Shown here one piece after another: positions 27,625 to 36,561 of a stretch of DNA of 64,000 nt. The DNA lies in assembly GCF_009708175.1 (NCBI RefSeq), contig NZ_WMBB01000002.1, positions 186,001 through 250,000 of the forward strand, read 5' to 3'. Position numbers and translations under genes: made by a program. Every line of letters begins with the position of its first letter. Positions within the stretch are counted from its first letter, which is position 1. Under the pieces are notes generated by a model, which saw nothing but the letters and a program-made list of their open reading frames with translations, searched no databases and was not told where the DNA came from. This DNA is from Nocardia aurantiaca (GTDB taxonomy: Bacteria; Actinomycetota; Actinomycetes; Mycobacteriales; Mycobacteriaceae).

Positions 27625-28671
27625 ATGCGGGTTCGAGGCTTCATACGAAAGGTATTGGGCGTCGCCGCCGCCGCCCTCCTGATGCCATTGGCGGCGGTGA
27701 TCGAATCGCCACCGGCCACCGCGGCATTCGATCCCGCGATGTTCGACTTCTGGGTCGACTCCCCGGTCATGGGTCCGATCAAGACCCGTGTGCTGCGGGC
27801 CCGCGACGGCAACACCCAGCGCGTCGCCTACGTGCTGGACGGCATGCGCGCGCAACAGGATCTGAGCGGCTGGGAGATCAACACCAATATCGCCGAGGTG
27901 CTGGCGGACTGGAACATCAATGTGGTGATGCCGGTCGGCGGCGAGTCCAGCTTCTACGCCGACTGGGCTGCGCCGAGCTCGTTCTTCGGCCTCGCGCCGG
28001 GCGCCGGATCCGCCGCCTACGGCACCGGTTCGGGCGCCACGGAGGCGATGGGTGGGGGCCCGGGCAAGAGCTACCGCTACGCCTGGGAGGACTTCCTCAC
28101 CAACCACCTGCGCTGGGAGCTGCGGAACCGCCTGGGCTTCAACCCGTATCGCAATGGTGTGTTCGGCCTGTCCATGGGCGGCAGCGCCGCGCTCGCCCTG
28201 GCCGCCTACCACCCGGACTTCTTCAGCTACGCCGGTTCGTACTCCGGCTACCTGAACATCTCGGCGCCCGGCATGCGCGAGGCCATCCGGGCCGCCATGC
28301 TCGACGCGGGCGGCTACAACGTGGACAGCATGGCGCCACCGTGGGGTCCGCAGTGGCTGCGCATGGACCCGTTCGTGTTCGCGCCCACTCTGATCGCGAA
28401 CAACACCCGGATGTGGATCTCGGCCGGCAGCGGCGCGCCCATGCCCGATGATCTGAACATCCCGCTCGGCGCGGCCGCCGACCGTCTGGTCCGCGGTGCG
28501 CCCCTGGAAGCCTTGGCGCTGGCCAATACTCGCGCCTTCCAGGTCCGCATGCTCACCCTGGGCGCGCAGAACATTGTCTGGGACTTTCCGGCCACCGGCC
28601 TGCACGCCTGGACGAACTGGCAGGCCGACGCCTATCGAATGATCCCGGATATGTCGGCGAACATCGGGTAG
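27625..28671 (+). CDS. Ag85-type mycolyltransferase 3
   Basis: 348 aa. ATG 27625, preceded by GAAGGG, gives a proper signal peptide ('VLGVAAAALLMPLAA', cleavage near 'PATAAF'). Nucleophile Ser183 in 'GLSMGGSAALAL', His in 'ATGLHAWTNWQADA', Glu in 'GAPLEALALAN'. The loop before 'GGGPGKSYRYAWEDFL' is Gly/Ala-rich. It keeps all catalytic positions. A variant 'VDSPVMGPIKTRVLRARDGN' N-terminal strand groups it with copies 1 and 2. It ends at a strong terminator. Confidence 0.93.
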   Translation: MRVRGFIRKVLGVAAAALLMPLAAVIESPPATAAFDPAMFDFWVDSPVMGPIKTRVLRARDGNTQRVAYVLDGMRAQQDLSGWEINTNIAEVLADWNINVVMPVGGESSFYADWAAPSSFFGLAPGAGSAAYGTGSGATEAMGGGPGKSYRYAWEDFLTNHLRWELRNRLGFNPYRNGVFGLSMGGSAALALAAYHPDFFSYAGSYSGYLNISAPGMREAIRAAMLDAGGYNVDSMAPPWGPQWLRMDPFVFAPTLIANNTRMWISAGSGAPMPDDLNIPLGAAADRLVRGAPLEALALANTRAFQVRMLTLGAQNIVWDFPATGLHAWTNWQADAYRMIPDMSANIG

Positions 28672-28704
28672 AGCCCGCCCTCGGGGACTTCTCCCGGACC
28701 CGGG

Positions 28705-28747
28705 AACGCGGCGGCCGCCGTCCGTGCTGGACGGTGGCCGCCGCGTT
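28705..28747 (+). terminator. Terminator after mycolyltransferase 3
   Basis: A long stem AACGCGGCGGCC...GGCCGCCGCGTT with an inner CCGTCC/GGACGG extension and a short loop, 33 bp after the stop. Confidence 0.8.
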
Positions 28748-28893
28748 TCCGTGTCGGACGTGATCCATCACGGCGCGGTCGCGCGGAGCGTTTCCGCTGT
28801 GCCCTGCTCCGAATACGCGGAGAGGATCCTGCGGCGACAGTTTCTGCATTTCGGATGTGGTCAATAGAGACCACGCTCGTGAAAGGCGAGTCG

Positions 28894-29520
28894 ATGCGGT
28901 CTGTTCGGATACGCGAGTGGACGCGACGGTCGGTGGCGGTGGCTGTTCCGCTGGCTGGGACAATCAGGGTCGTGACGCCCGCCCATGCGTCATTCGATCC
29001 GGGCGGCCATGACTTCCGAGGCTTTTCCTCCAAGGGTCACGTCGCGCTGCAGTGCGCACTGGTGCCGACGGCCTATCTTCCGGATCAGTTCCGTTATGCC
29101 GGATCATATTCCGGCTATTCGAAGATTTCGGTCCCCGCATGCGGGTGGCAGCGCGCGGTACTGCACGATGTCGGTGGGCTCAACATCGACGCCCTGTGGG
29201 GCCGTGCTGGAGCGAATTGTGTCCGCGCAACGCTCCTTTCGTGTTCGCGCGAATGTTGCGCGACAACGGCACCCTGGTGCGAATCTCCAGCGGCAACGGC
29301 GTTCCCGGCCCGCAGGACGTCGTGTGAAGCCCGCCGGACGCGTACAACGTCGCGAATGCGATGGGCCCGGAAGTCATAGCACTCGCGAATACCCGTGCGT
29401 TACAGGGGCGGATGGACGCGCTGGGTCCCCACAATGCGGTGCTCGACGAAACCCCCCGGAAGACACTACTGGTCGGATCATGTCTACAAGATGCTGCCGG
29501 ACCTGAGCGCCGACCTCGGT
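28894..29520 (+). pseudogene. Degenerate Ag85-type mycolyltransferase
   Basis: ATG 28894 starts a signal-like N-terminus ending 'THASFDPGGHDF', the usual mature start of copies 1-3. The part that should carry the core strands and nucleophile elbow is deleted, so no catalytic Ser remains. Recognisable family pieces then follow in different frames: 'PDQFRYAGSYSGYSKIS', 'VGGLNIDALWG', 'PFVFARMLRDNGTLVRISSG', 'MGPEVIALANTRALQGRM' and finally 'YKMLPDLSADLG'. Deletions and frameshifts make it non-functional. It is a fourth member of the copy 1-3 subgroup. Confidence 0.85.
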
Positions 29521-29737
29521 CGCGCGAAAGCGCGGAGCACGCTTGCGGCGTAAGGATTTCGACGTTGCCGCGACATCACTAGGGATTCGCGATATGGTCA
29601 CCGCACCATTACGGTCGGATGCGATAGTGACCGAGTTGATTCACTGAACCGGACACTCATTAGCATCACCTTGCCAACCGCTCGGAGCGTCGAATACCCT
29701 CCAGCGAGCAAGTGTTGACCAACCCGTGGTAGCGCTT

Positions 29738-29772
29738 CGCTCACAGAGAAGAGTCGGGATTCGCTGTGAGCG
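29738..29772. repeat. Inverted repeat upstream of mycolyltransferase 4
   Basis: Perfect 9-bp arms CGCTCACAG / CTGTGAGCG with 17 nt between them, 105 bp before the gene. It may be an operator or the remains of a terminator for the pseudogene transcript. Confidence 0.45.
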
Positions 29773-29835
29773 GTGATCGCGTATGTCCACGCATGGCTTT
29801 GTCATGCGCGCGTGCGCGATTGACAACTTAAGACA

Positions 29836-29857
29836 CCGCAGCAGCGCAGTGCTGCGG
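29836..29857 (+). promoter_or_regulatory. Leader hairpin before mycolyltransferase 4
   Basis: Perfect 8-bp stem CCGCAGCA / TGCTGCGG with a 6-nt loop, ending 4 nt before the GAAGGAG ribosome site. It could modulate translation or mRNA stability. Confidence 0.45.
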
Positions 29858-29876
29858 TAGAGAAGGAGCAATATCC

Positions 29877-30917
29877 ATGCGTTTCGGCAGGTCCGCCGTG
29901 CCGGGAGGAGTTTCGTCGCGACGCCGTGCGCAGAGTTGGCGCGCTCGGCTCGTTGCCGCCACCGTCACCGCGGCGGCGCTCGCTGTCCCGACCGCCTCCC
30001 TGGCCGCCCCGTCCATCGCCTCGGCCGCCCCGGCGTTCGGCCCGATGCACCGCGGTATTCCGGGCAGCTTCGAAGAGCTCATGGTGCCGTCCAGTATGGG
30101 CCCGATCAAGGTCCAGGTGCAGTGGGCCAAGAACGGCGGCAGTTCGGCGGTGTACCTGCTCGACGGCATGCGTGCCCGCGATGATCGCAATGCGTGGGCC
30201 AATGCCGACGAGGGGGACGGCCCGGGCATCTTCGCCAATGACGACGTGAACGTCATCATGCCGGTCGGCGGTCAGTCCAGCTTCTACGCCGACTGGGTGG
30301 CGCCGTCCAACACCAACGGCCAGAAGTACACCTACAAGTGGGAGACCTTCCTGACCAAGGAACTCCCCGATTTCCTTTCCGGCTACGGTGTTGCGCGCAA
30401 CAACACCGCCATCGCGGGTCTGTCCATGGGTGGTTCGGCCGCCCTCATGATGGCCGCGTATCACCGCGACATGTTCAAGCAGGCCTCCTCGTTCTCGGGC
30501 TACCTGAACCTGTCCGCGCCGGGCATGCGTGAGGCCATCCGCCTGGCCATGCTGGACGCCGGTCGCTTCAATGTCGACTCCATGGCCGCGCCGTGGAGCC
30601 CGGCCTGGCTGCGCATGGACCCCTTCGTGTTCGCGCCGCAGCTGAAGGGCCTGCCGATGTACATCTCGGCGGGTAACGGCATCCCCGGCCAGTACGACGG
30701 CATCGGTTCCGCCGCCGACGTTTTCAACACCGGCAACGCCGTCGCGCTGGAGGCGCTGTCGATGGTGAACACCCGTGCCTTCCAGGCGCGGCTGGGCCAG
30801 ATCAACATTCCGGCCCAGTTCGATTTCACGGCGAACGGCACCCACAAGTGGCGCTACTGGCACGATGAGCTGGTGAAGGCCCGCCCGGGCATGCTGAGCG
30901 CGCTGGGCCTGGCCTAG
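29877..30917 (+). CDS. Ag85-type mycolyltransferase 4 (module 1, compact form)
   Basis: 346 aa, ATG 29877 behind GAAGGAG. The signal peptide ends near 'SIASAAP'. Nucleophile Ser183 in 'GLSMGGSAALMM', His in 'ANGTHKWRYWHDEL', Glu in 'AVALEALSMVN'. The mature start 'FEELMVPSSMGPIKVQVQWA' differs from copies 1-3 and is nearly repeated in copy 6. Likely the ancestral-type trehalose/arabinan mycolyltransferase closest to the mycobacterial FbpA position, by order only. It is followed by an LGFP-bearing paralogue, making the first half of a duplicated pair. Confidence 0.93.
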   Translation: MRFGRSAVPGGVSSRRRAQSWRARLVAATVTAAALAVPTASLAAPSIASAAPAFGPMHRGIPGSFEELMVPSSMGPIKVQVQWAKNGGSSAVYLLDGMRARDDRNAWANADEGDGPGIFANDDVNVIMPVGGQSSFYADWVAPSNTNGQKYTYKWETFLTKELPDFLSGYGVARNNTAIAGLSMGGSAALMMAAYHRDMFKQASSFSGYLNLSAPGMREAIRLAMLDAGRFNVDSMAAPWSPAWLRMDPFVFAPQLKGLPMYISAGNGIPGQYDGIGSAADVFNTGNAVALEALSMVNTRAFQARLGQINIPAQFDFTANGTHKWRYWHDELVKARPGMLSALGLA

Positions 30918-30962
30918 TGAGCCACCGGTTCGCTCTGCGAGCCACCTGATAACACGAACGAC

Positions 30963-30994
30963 AGAACCGGCCATCCGACAGGGTGGCCGGTTCT
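30963..30994 (+). terminator. Terminator after mycolyltransferase 4
   Basis: Perfect 11-bp stem AGAACCGGCCA / TGGCCGGTTCT followed by TTTAT, 46 bp after the stop. Confidence 0.92.
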
Positions 30995-31038
30995 TTTATG
31001 GCTCAGCGTGATTCGCCATGACGCGGTAGAAACCTACT

Positions 31039-32403
31039 GTGACAGCTGTGGCAATTGGTAGATGGGGGAGAGGCGGCCGCGCGAAGCTGGTCGCACTCGC
31101 GGTAGCCACGACAGCCTTGCTGACGGGTGGGATTGTCCGTGCGGGTGGAACGGCCTGGGCAGATCCGGCCGAACCCGCCAGACCAGATATTCGAAATGTG
31201 TTGTGGCTGAGCGACAGACGGGTATCGCTCTGGGTGGACTCACCCGCCATGGGCACCCGGATCCAGGTGCAGCTGCTTCTGGCCAGAGACTGGAACAGCA
31301 AGCCGGACAGCAGGTTTCCCATGCTCTACATGCTCGACGGCTTGCACGCGTCCGACGACGAGAACGGATGGACGAAAAACGCTGGGGCGGAGAGCTTCTA
31401 CGCCGACAAGAACGTCACCGTCGTACTGCCTGTCGGCGGCGCGGCGCGCTTCTATTCCGATTGGAAGCAGTCCGACAACGGCAAGGCCTACAAGTGGGAA
31501 ACGTTCCTCACCAGGGAATTACCGCCGCTGCTGGACCGCGACTGGCGCACCACGACTGTGCGCGGCATGGCCGGACTCTCCATGGGCGGTACGGCGGCCA
31601 TGACGCTGGCGGCTCGTGACCCCGGCTTCGCGCGCTACGCCGCGTCGTACTCCGGGCTGCTCGCCCTGACGACTCTCGGTATGCCGCAGGCGATCGCGTC
31701 CGCCATGCGGGATGCGGGCGGCTACAACGCCGACGCCATGTACGGCACGTCCACCGACGCGGAATGGCAGTCGCACGATCCCTACGCGCTCGCGGAAAAA
31801 CTGAAGGGCCTCAGCCTGTATGTGTCCAGCGGCAGCGGTCTGGCGGGCGTGCGCGATGTTCCGTCCGGGGTCCCGGGTGTGAGCACCAGCTGGACCGGTA
31901 TGGCGCTGGAAGTGTTGTCGCGCTTCTCTTCTCAGCAGTTCGTGGCCAAGCTGAACAAGCTCAGCATTCCGGTGCAGGTGAACTACCGGCCCTCGGGCAC
32001 GCACTCCTGGCCGTACTGGGATTTCGAGATGCGGCAGTCCTGGCCGCAGGCCGCGTCGGCGCTGGGCGTGGAGGCGGCCAAGCCGGACTGCGCCGCCGCG
32101 GGCGCGATTGCGTCTGCGGCGCTGGCGAAGTCGTGGCTGGGCGACTGTCTGACGGCGGAGTATCCCCTGGCCGGTGGTGTGGCCCAGGACTTCCGCGGCG
32201 GACGGGTGCTGTGGTCGGCGGCCACGGGCGCGCATCCGGTGGGCGGCATGATCGGCGGTGCGTACCAGGGCGCGGCGGGACCCGCTGGGGCACTCGGCTT
32301 TCCCACTACCGACGAAACGCCCATTCAGGGCGGAGCGCGACAGGACTTCCAGCGCGGCACCATCGTCTTCCACGACGGGAAGGCCGAGATACACGCCAGC
32401 TGA
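31039..32403 (+). CDS. Mycolyltransferase 5 with C-terminal LGFP repeat (module 1)
   Basis: 454 aa, start GTG 31039. The signal peptide ends near 'GGTAWADP'. Ag85-type domain to ~residue 335: nucleophile Ser181 in 'GLSMGGTAAMTL', His in 'PSGTHSWPYWDFEM', Glu in 'GMALEVLSRF'. The C-terminal ~110 residues hold one full and one partial LGFP repeat ('GALGFPTTDE'), with a preceding 'WLGDCLTAEYPLAGGVAQDF' block. LGFP modules probably tether the enzyme to the wall, as in corynebacterial Cmt1/PS1. The sister gene is copy 7. A canonical ribosome site is not obvious. Confidence 0.92.
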   Translation: MTAVAIGRWGRGGRAKLVALAVATTALLTGGIVRAGGTAWADPAEPARPDIRNVLWLSDRRVSLWVDSPAMGTRIQVQLLLARDWNSKPDSRFPMLYMLDGLHASDDENGWTKNAGAESFYADKNVTVVLPVGGAARFYSDWKQSDNGKAYKWETFLTRELPPLLDRDWRTTTVRGMAGLSMGGTAAMTLAARDPGFARYAASYSGLLALTTLGMPQAIASAMRDAGGYNADAMYGTSTDAEWQSHDPYALAEKLKGLSLYVSSGSGLAGVRDVPSGVPGVSTSWTGMALEVLSRFSSQQFVAKLNKLSIPVQVNYRPSGTHSWPYWDFEMRQSWPQAASALGVEAAKPDCAAAGAIASAALAKSWLGDCLTAEYPLAGGVAQDFRGGRVLWSAATGAHPVGGMIGGAYQGAAGPAGALGFPTTDETPIQGGARQDFQRGTIVFHDGKAEIHAS

Positions 32404-32509
32404 ACCCGATACCCACCAGTTACCTTCCAGCCGGAGGTAGAGTGCACAGTTGTCCGTGACTCCCGTCACGTCGGTGTGGTTCCCCCTGCGGTTCAGGAGA
32501 TCGATCTCT

Positions 32510-33535
32510 ATGGCAGTACAGGGCGCTTCGTCATGCCCGCAGCACGGTACGGTTCGGATCACCCAGCGCGCCCGCGCCACACGCGCCTGGCGGCGTGCCC
32601 TCGCCGCCGCCGCGGCCGTGCTCGCGCTCCCGGCCTTGGCCGGGCCCGCCCTCGCGATGCCCACGCACCCGGTGCACCGCACCCCCGAGGGCGGGTTCGA
32701 GGAGCTGATGGTGCCATCGAGCATGGGCCCGATCAAGGTGCAGGTGCAGTGGGCCGCCCACGGCGGCGACGCGGCGCTGTACCTGCTCGACGGCCTGCGC
32801 GCCCGCGACGACTTCAATGCCTGGACCGTCGAGACCAATGCCCTGCAGCAGTTCGCCAATGACAATGTCACCCTGGTGATGCCGGTCGGCGGCCAGTCGA
32901 GTTTCTATACCGACTGGAGATCGCCCTCCAACACCAACGGACAGAAGCTCACCTACAAGTGGGAGACCTTCCTGACCGAGGAGTTGCCCGCCTTCCTCGA
33001 GGGTTACGGCGTCTCCCGCACCAACAACGCCGTGGCCGGGCTGTCCATGGGCGGGTCGGCGGCGCTGGCGTTGGCCGCCTATCACCGCGGCCAGTTCAAG
33101 CACGCCTCCTCCTTCTCCGGCTACCTCAATATCTCCGCGCCCGGCATGCGCGAGGCCATCCGCATCGCCATGCTCGACGCCGGCCGGTTCAATGTGGATT
33201 CGATGGCCTGGCCGTGGAGCCCGCAGTGGCTGCGCATGGATCCGTTCGTCTTCGCGCCGCAGCTGCGCAATCTGCCCATGTACATCTCCGCCTCCTGGGG
33301 TGTGCTGGGCCCGCACGATCACCCGGATTCCCCGATCGGCATCTTCAACACCGCGAATGCCGTTGCGCTGGAGGCGTTGTCGATGGTGAACACCCTCTCG
33401 TTCATGGGCCGCATGAACCAGCTCGGCATCGGTGCGCACTACAGTTTCCCGATGCAGGGCACCCACTCGTGGCCCTACTGGCAGGACCAGCTGGCCGCCG
33501 CCCGCCCCGATATTCTCGCCGCGCTGGGGGCGTAG
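32510..33535 (+). CDS. Ag85-type mycolyltransferase 6 (module 2, compact form)
   Basis: 341 aa from ATG 32510, which has AGGAG 10 nt upstream; the open frame starts earlier at 32450 without such a site. A twin-Arg-like 'RAWRRALAAAAAV' signal ends at 'AGPALAMP'. Nucleophile Ser179 in 'GLSMGGSAALAL', His in 'MQGTHSWPYWQDQL', Glu in 'AVALEALSMVN'. It is the clear sister of copy 4, with the same 'FEELMVPSSMGPIKVQVQWA' opening. It precedes an LGFP paralogue as copy 4 does. Confidence 0.93.
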   Translation: MAVQGASSCPQHGTVRITQRARATRAWRRALAAAAAVLALPALAGPALAMPTHPVHRTPEGGFEELMVPSSMGPIKVQVQWAAHGGDAALYLLDGLRARDDFNAWTVETNALQQFANDNVTLVMPVGGQSSFYTDWRSPSNTNGQKLTYKWETFLTEELPAFLEGYGVSRTNNAVAGLSMGGSAALALAAYHRGQFKHASSFSGYLNISAPGMREAIRIAMLDAGRFNVDSMAWPWSPQWLRMDPFVFAPQLRNLPMYISASWGVLGPHDHPDSPIGIFNTANAVALEALSMVNTLSFMGRMNQLGIGAHYSFPMQGTHSWPYWQDQLAAARPDILAALGA

Positions 33536-33786
33536 CTCTTGTCGCATGCCAGGACAGCGACCGGTCGCGTAACCGTGAGGTAGCTCCGGTGGGACGTCCC
33601 ACATAGGCGTCCCTACCCGGACGCTGGTGCGTGTGCGTGACGTCGAGGGCGTCAAGCCGTGCATGGAAGGCTCGGGGAGACAGGGCAGAAGCTGATCGTT
33701 TGCTGTTGAACGATCGATCTCCGTGTGTCCTACCGGGACTCGCGTGGTTCCAGAGGTACAACACTTGTGTGGCTGGAGTTGTCCGT

Positions 33787-35889
33787 GTGATCAAACGAGG
33801 GCGTATGCGCTGGGTGGCATGCGCCGCGGCGATGGTATTTCCGCTGGCCGCGGGCACCTTCTCGGGAGCCTGGCCGGCGGCGGCCGCACCCGAGGCCCCG
33901 TCCGCGCCCGCAGCGACCGTGCAGAAGATGACGTGGCTCAACGACCGCCGGGTATCGGTGTGGGTGAACTCGCCCGCCACCGGCGCGCCGATCCAGATCC
34001 AGTTGCTGCTGCCGCGCGACTGGAACGCCAAGCCGGACGCCAAGTTCCCCGTGGTCTATATGCTCGACGGCCTGCGCGCCACCGACGACGAGAACGGCTG
34101 GACCAAGGACGCGGGCGCGGCCGGCTTCTACGCCGACAAGAACGCCCTGGTGGTGCTGCCGATCGGCGGCCAGTCCAGTTTCTACGCCGACTGGCTGGCC
34201 CCCGACAACGGCCGCAACTACCAGTGGGAGACCTTCCTGGTGAAGGAGCTCCCGCCGCTGCTGGAGAGCCAGTTCCGCGCCACCGATGCGCGTGCGGTGG
34301 AAGGGCTCTCGATGGGCGGCACAGCGGCCATGATGCTGGCCGGCCGCAACCCCGGCTGGGTGCGCTCGGCCGCCTCCTATTCCGGCTTCCTCACCCTGAC
34401 CTCGCTGGGCATGCCGCAGGCCGTCAACTTCGCCATGCGCGACGCGGGCGGCTACGACTCGACCAAGATGTTCGGCCCGCCGACCAGTCCGGCCTGGAAG
34501 GAACACGACCCCTACGAGCTGGCCGACAAGCTCAGGGGCGTAGCCCTGTATGTCTCCAGCGGCAATGGGGTCGCGGGCACCAGCGACCCGCTCTCCGACA
34601 TCCCCGGAATCACCACCAATTACGCGGGCCTGGGCCTCGAGGTGCTGTCGCGGCTGAGCACCCAGAATTTCGTGGCCAAGCTCAACAAGCTGAACATCCC
34701 AGTCTCGGTGAACTACCGGCCGTCGGGCACCCACACCTGGCCGTACTGGGATTTCGAGATGCGCCAGGCCTGGCCGCAGACGGCCGCCGCGCTGGGCGTG
34801 GACTCGACACCCGTCAACTGCAGGCCCGGTGGCGCGATCGCGCCGGTGGCGCAGGGCAACAACTGGCTCGGCGACTGCCTGACCGCCGAATACCAGGTAC
34901 CCGGCGGCGTGGCCCAGGACTTCCGCGGTGGCAAGGTGCTCTTCTCCCAGGGCACCGGCGCCCAGCCGGTGGCGGGCGCGATCGGCGGCAGCTATGCCGG
35001 ACTCGACGATGCCATGAGCGCTCTGGGCTTCCCGGTCGCCGGCGAGGCCGAACTGCCCGACGGACGCGGCAGGCTGCAGCCGTTCCAGCACGGGTCCATC
35101 TACTGGACACCGCAGACCGGCGCGCAGGCGGTGCGCGGCGCCATCTTGGATGAATGGTCCAGGCAGGGTTACGAGCGTGGTCCGGCCGGATACCCCACCG
35201 GCCAGGAGACCCGCACGCCCCAGAAGGACGGCGTGGTGCAGGGTTTCGAGAACGGGCCCATGTACTTCAGCGCCAAGTCCGGCGCGCACCTGGTGCAGGG
35301 CCTGATCCTGGGCAAGTACGCGCAGCTCGGATTCGAGAACAGCCCTTACGGTTTCCCGACCTCGGGTGAGCAGCCGCTGCGCGACTTCGGCCGCTACTCC
35401 GCCTTCGAGGGCGGCAATATCTACTGGAGCCCGCTCTCCGGTGCCTGGGGCGTGCGCTCCGGCCCGATCATGGACGCCTGGGGCGCAACCGGATTCGAGA
35501 ACGGCCCGCTCGGCTATCCCATCTCCGACGAGGGCCAGGTCCCGGGAGGCGCCCAGCAGACCTTCCAGGGCGGCACCATCACCATTCGCGACGGCCGGGC
35601 CACCGCGGCCACCCTCGACGGTCGGCCCATCGCCATTCCCGGTGGTGAGCAGCCCAAGCGGGATCCGGCCCAGCCGGCCGCGCAGCCGCAGCCCGCCATC
35701 GCGCTCCCCGGCCTGCCCGCTCTACCGCAGCTCGCGCCCCCGGACCCGGCGGCCCCCGCACCCGCTTCGCAACCAGCGGCGGCCCCCGCACCCGCCGCGG
35801 CTGCGGCCCCGGCACCCCAACCGAGCCCCGCCGAACCGCCGCCGCCCCCGCCCATCCCCGCGCTGGGCCCCGAGGTCCGTCCCAACTGA
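33787..35889 (+). CDS. Mycolyltransferase 7, long form with multiple LGFP repeats (module 2)
   Basis: 700 aa from GTG 33787 (GGAG 8 nt upstream); ATG 33805 is an alternative. The signal peptide ends near 'WPAAAAP'. Ag85-type domain to ~340: Ser175 in 'GLSMGGTAAMML', His in 'PSGTHTWPYWDFEM', Glu in 'GLGLEVLSRL'. About four LGFP repeats follow ('SALGFPVAGE', 'GPAGYPTGQE', 'SPYGFPTSGE', 'GPLGYPISDE'; residues ~360-605). A Pro/Ala-rich tail of ~75 residues may pass through the wall. The design matches corynebacterial Cmt1/PS1. It is the largest mycolyltransferase in the window. Confidence 0.93.
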   Translation: MIKRGRMRWVACAAAMVFPLAAGTFSGAWPAAAAPEAPSAPAATVQKMTWLNDRRVSVWVNSPATGAPIQIQLLLPRDWNAKPDAKFPVVYMLDGLRATDDENGWTKDAGAAGFYADKNALVVLPIGGQSSFYADWLAPDNGRNYQWETFLVKELPPLLESQFRATDARAVEGLSMGGTAAMMLAGRNPGWVRSAASYSGFLTLTSLGMPQAVNFAMRDAGGYDSTKMFGPPTSPAWKEHDPYELADKLRGVALYVSSGNGVAGTSDPLSDIPGITTNYAGLGLEVLSRLSTQNFVAKLNKLNIPVSVNYRPSGTHTWPYWDFEMRQAWPQTAAALGVDSTPVNCRPGGAIAPVAQGNNWLGDCLTAEYQVPGGVAQDFRGGKVLFSQGTGAQPVAGAIGGSYAGLDDAMSALGFPVAGEAELPDGRGRLQPFQHGSIYWTPQTGAQAVRGAILDEWSRQGYERGPAGYPTGQETRTPQKDGVVQGFENGPMYFSAKSGAHLVQGLILGKYAQLGFENSPYGFPTSGEQPLRDFGRYSAFEGGNIYWSPLSGAWGVRSGPIMDAWGATGFENGPLGYPISDEGQVPGGAQQTFQGGTITIRDGRATAATLDGRPIAIPGGEQPKRDPAQPAAQPQPAIALPGLPALPQLAPPDPAAPAPASQPAAAPAPAAAAAPAPQPSPAEPPPPPPIPALGPEVRPN

Positions 35890-36024
35890 GGCCTTTTCCA
35901 GCCGATTGGCCCTAACCGGCCCTAAGAAGTAGATGAGGTTCCGTTGCGCCCCGGGACTCCGGACCGGGTTGCGGCTAGCCTGGGGGCGACCTCTTGCCCT
36001 TGGACAGATATAGGAAACGAATAG

Positions 36025-36561
36025 ATGCACGGAACCCGTGGAAAGGTATTCGGCGTGGTGGCCGCTGTCGCCGCCGCCGGACTGCTCGCCGCCTGCGGTA
36101 GCAATGACTCGACCGCCAAGAGCACGCCCACGCTGAGCACCACCAAGACCACGGCGGCCGCGCCCACCACTCCGGGGGCCGCGACGCCGTCCACGGATCA
36201 GCAGGCTCCGCAGGCCGCGCCGGATTCCGGGACCGATACCTCCAATCCCGCGCGTCCGCAGCCGGTGCCGAGTCAGTTCCTCACCACTCCGAACGGCTCG
36301 CCCGCGCTGTCGGACAAGGAGAAGGGCTTCCTCGACGAGCTGAAGAAGGCCGGGATCACCCCGGGCTCCTCGGATATCGCCATCACCGCCGCGAACCTGG
36401 TGTGCCAGGGTAAGTCGGAGAACGCACCGCAGGATCAGATCATCACCTATGTGACCGCCATCGCCGGCTCCGATCCGTCCTTCGATCCGTCCAAGATGTC
36501 GGTCGAGCAGGCGGGCAAGATCTATTACGACGTCGCCTCGAAGAGCTACTGCAACAAGTGA
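36025..36561 (+). CDS. DUF732-domain lipoprotein
   Basis: 178 aa. The signal peptide ends in lipobox 'GLLAAC', giving a lipid-anchored protein. A Thr/Ala/Pro-rich spacer (~residues 30-75) leads to the C-terminal DUF732 domain ('FLDELKKAGITPGSSD', then 'ANLVCQGKSENAPQDQI', ending in 'YYDVASKSYCNK'), with two Cys that may pair. The function of DUF732 is unknown. Its stop overlaps the cutinase start (GTGA), so it should be co-expressed with that enzyme. I know of no such lipoprotein at this place in M. tuberculosis. Confidence 0.82.
   Translation: MHGTRGKVFGVVAAVAAAGLLAACGSNDSTAKSTPTLSTTKTTAAAPTTPGAATPSTDQQAPQAAPDSGTDTSNPARPQPVPSQFLTTPNGSPALSDKEKGFLDELKKAGITPGSSDIAITAANLVCQGKSENAPQDQIITYVTAIAGSDPSFDPSKMSVEQAGKIYYDVASKSYCNK

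Larger units (their letters stand above)
29521..29876 (+). other. Intergenic region before mycolyltransferase 4
   Basis: 356 bp without a gene I can support. It contains an inverted repeat at 29738-29772 and a hairpin at 29836-29857 just ahead of the ribosome site. Confidence 0.5.

Noticed and set aside
29815..29850. Promoter with TTGACA at 29820
   Set aside because: No acceptable -10 hexamer 16-19 bp downstream; the position is occupied by a GC-rich hairpin.
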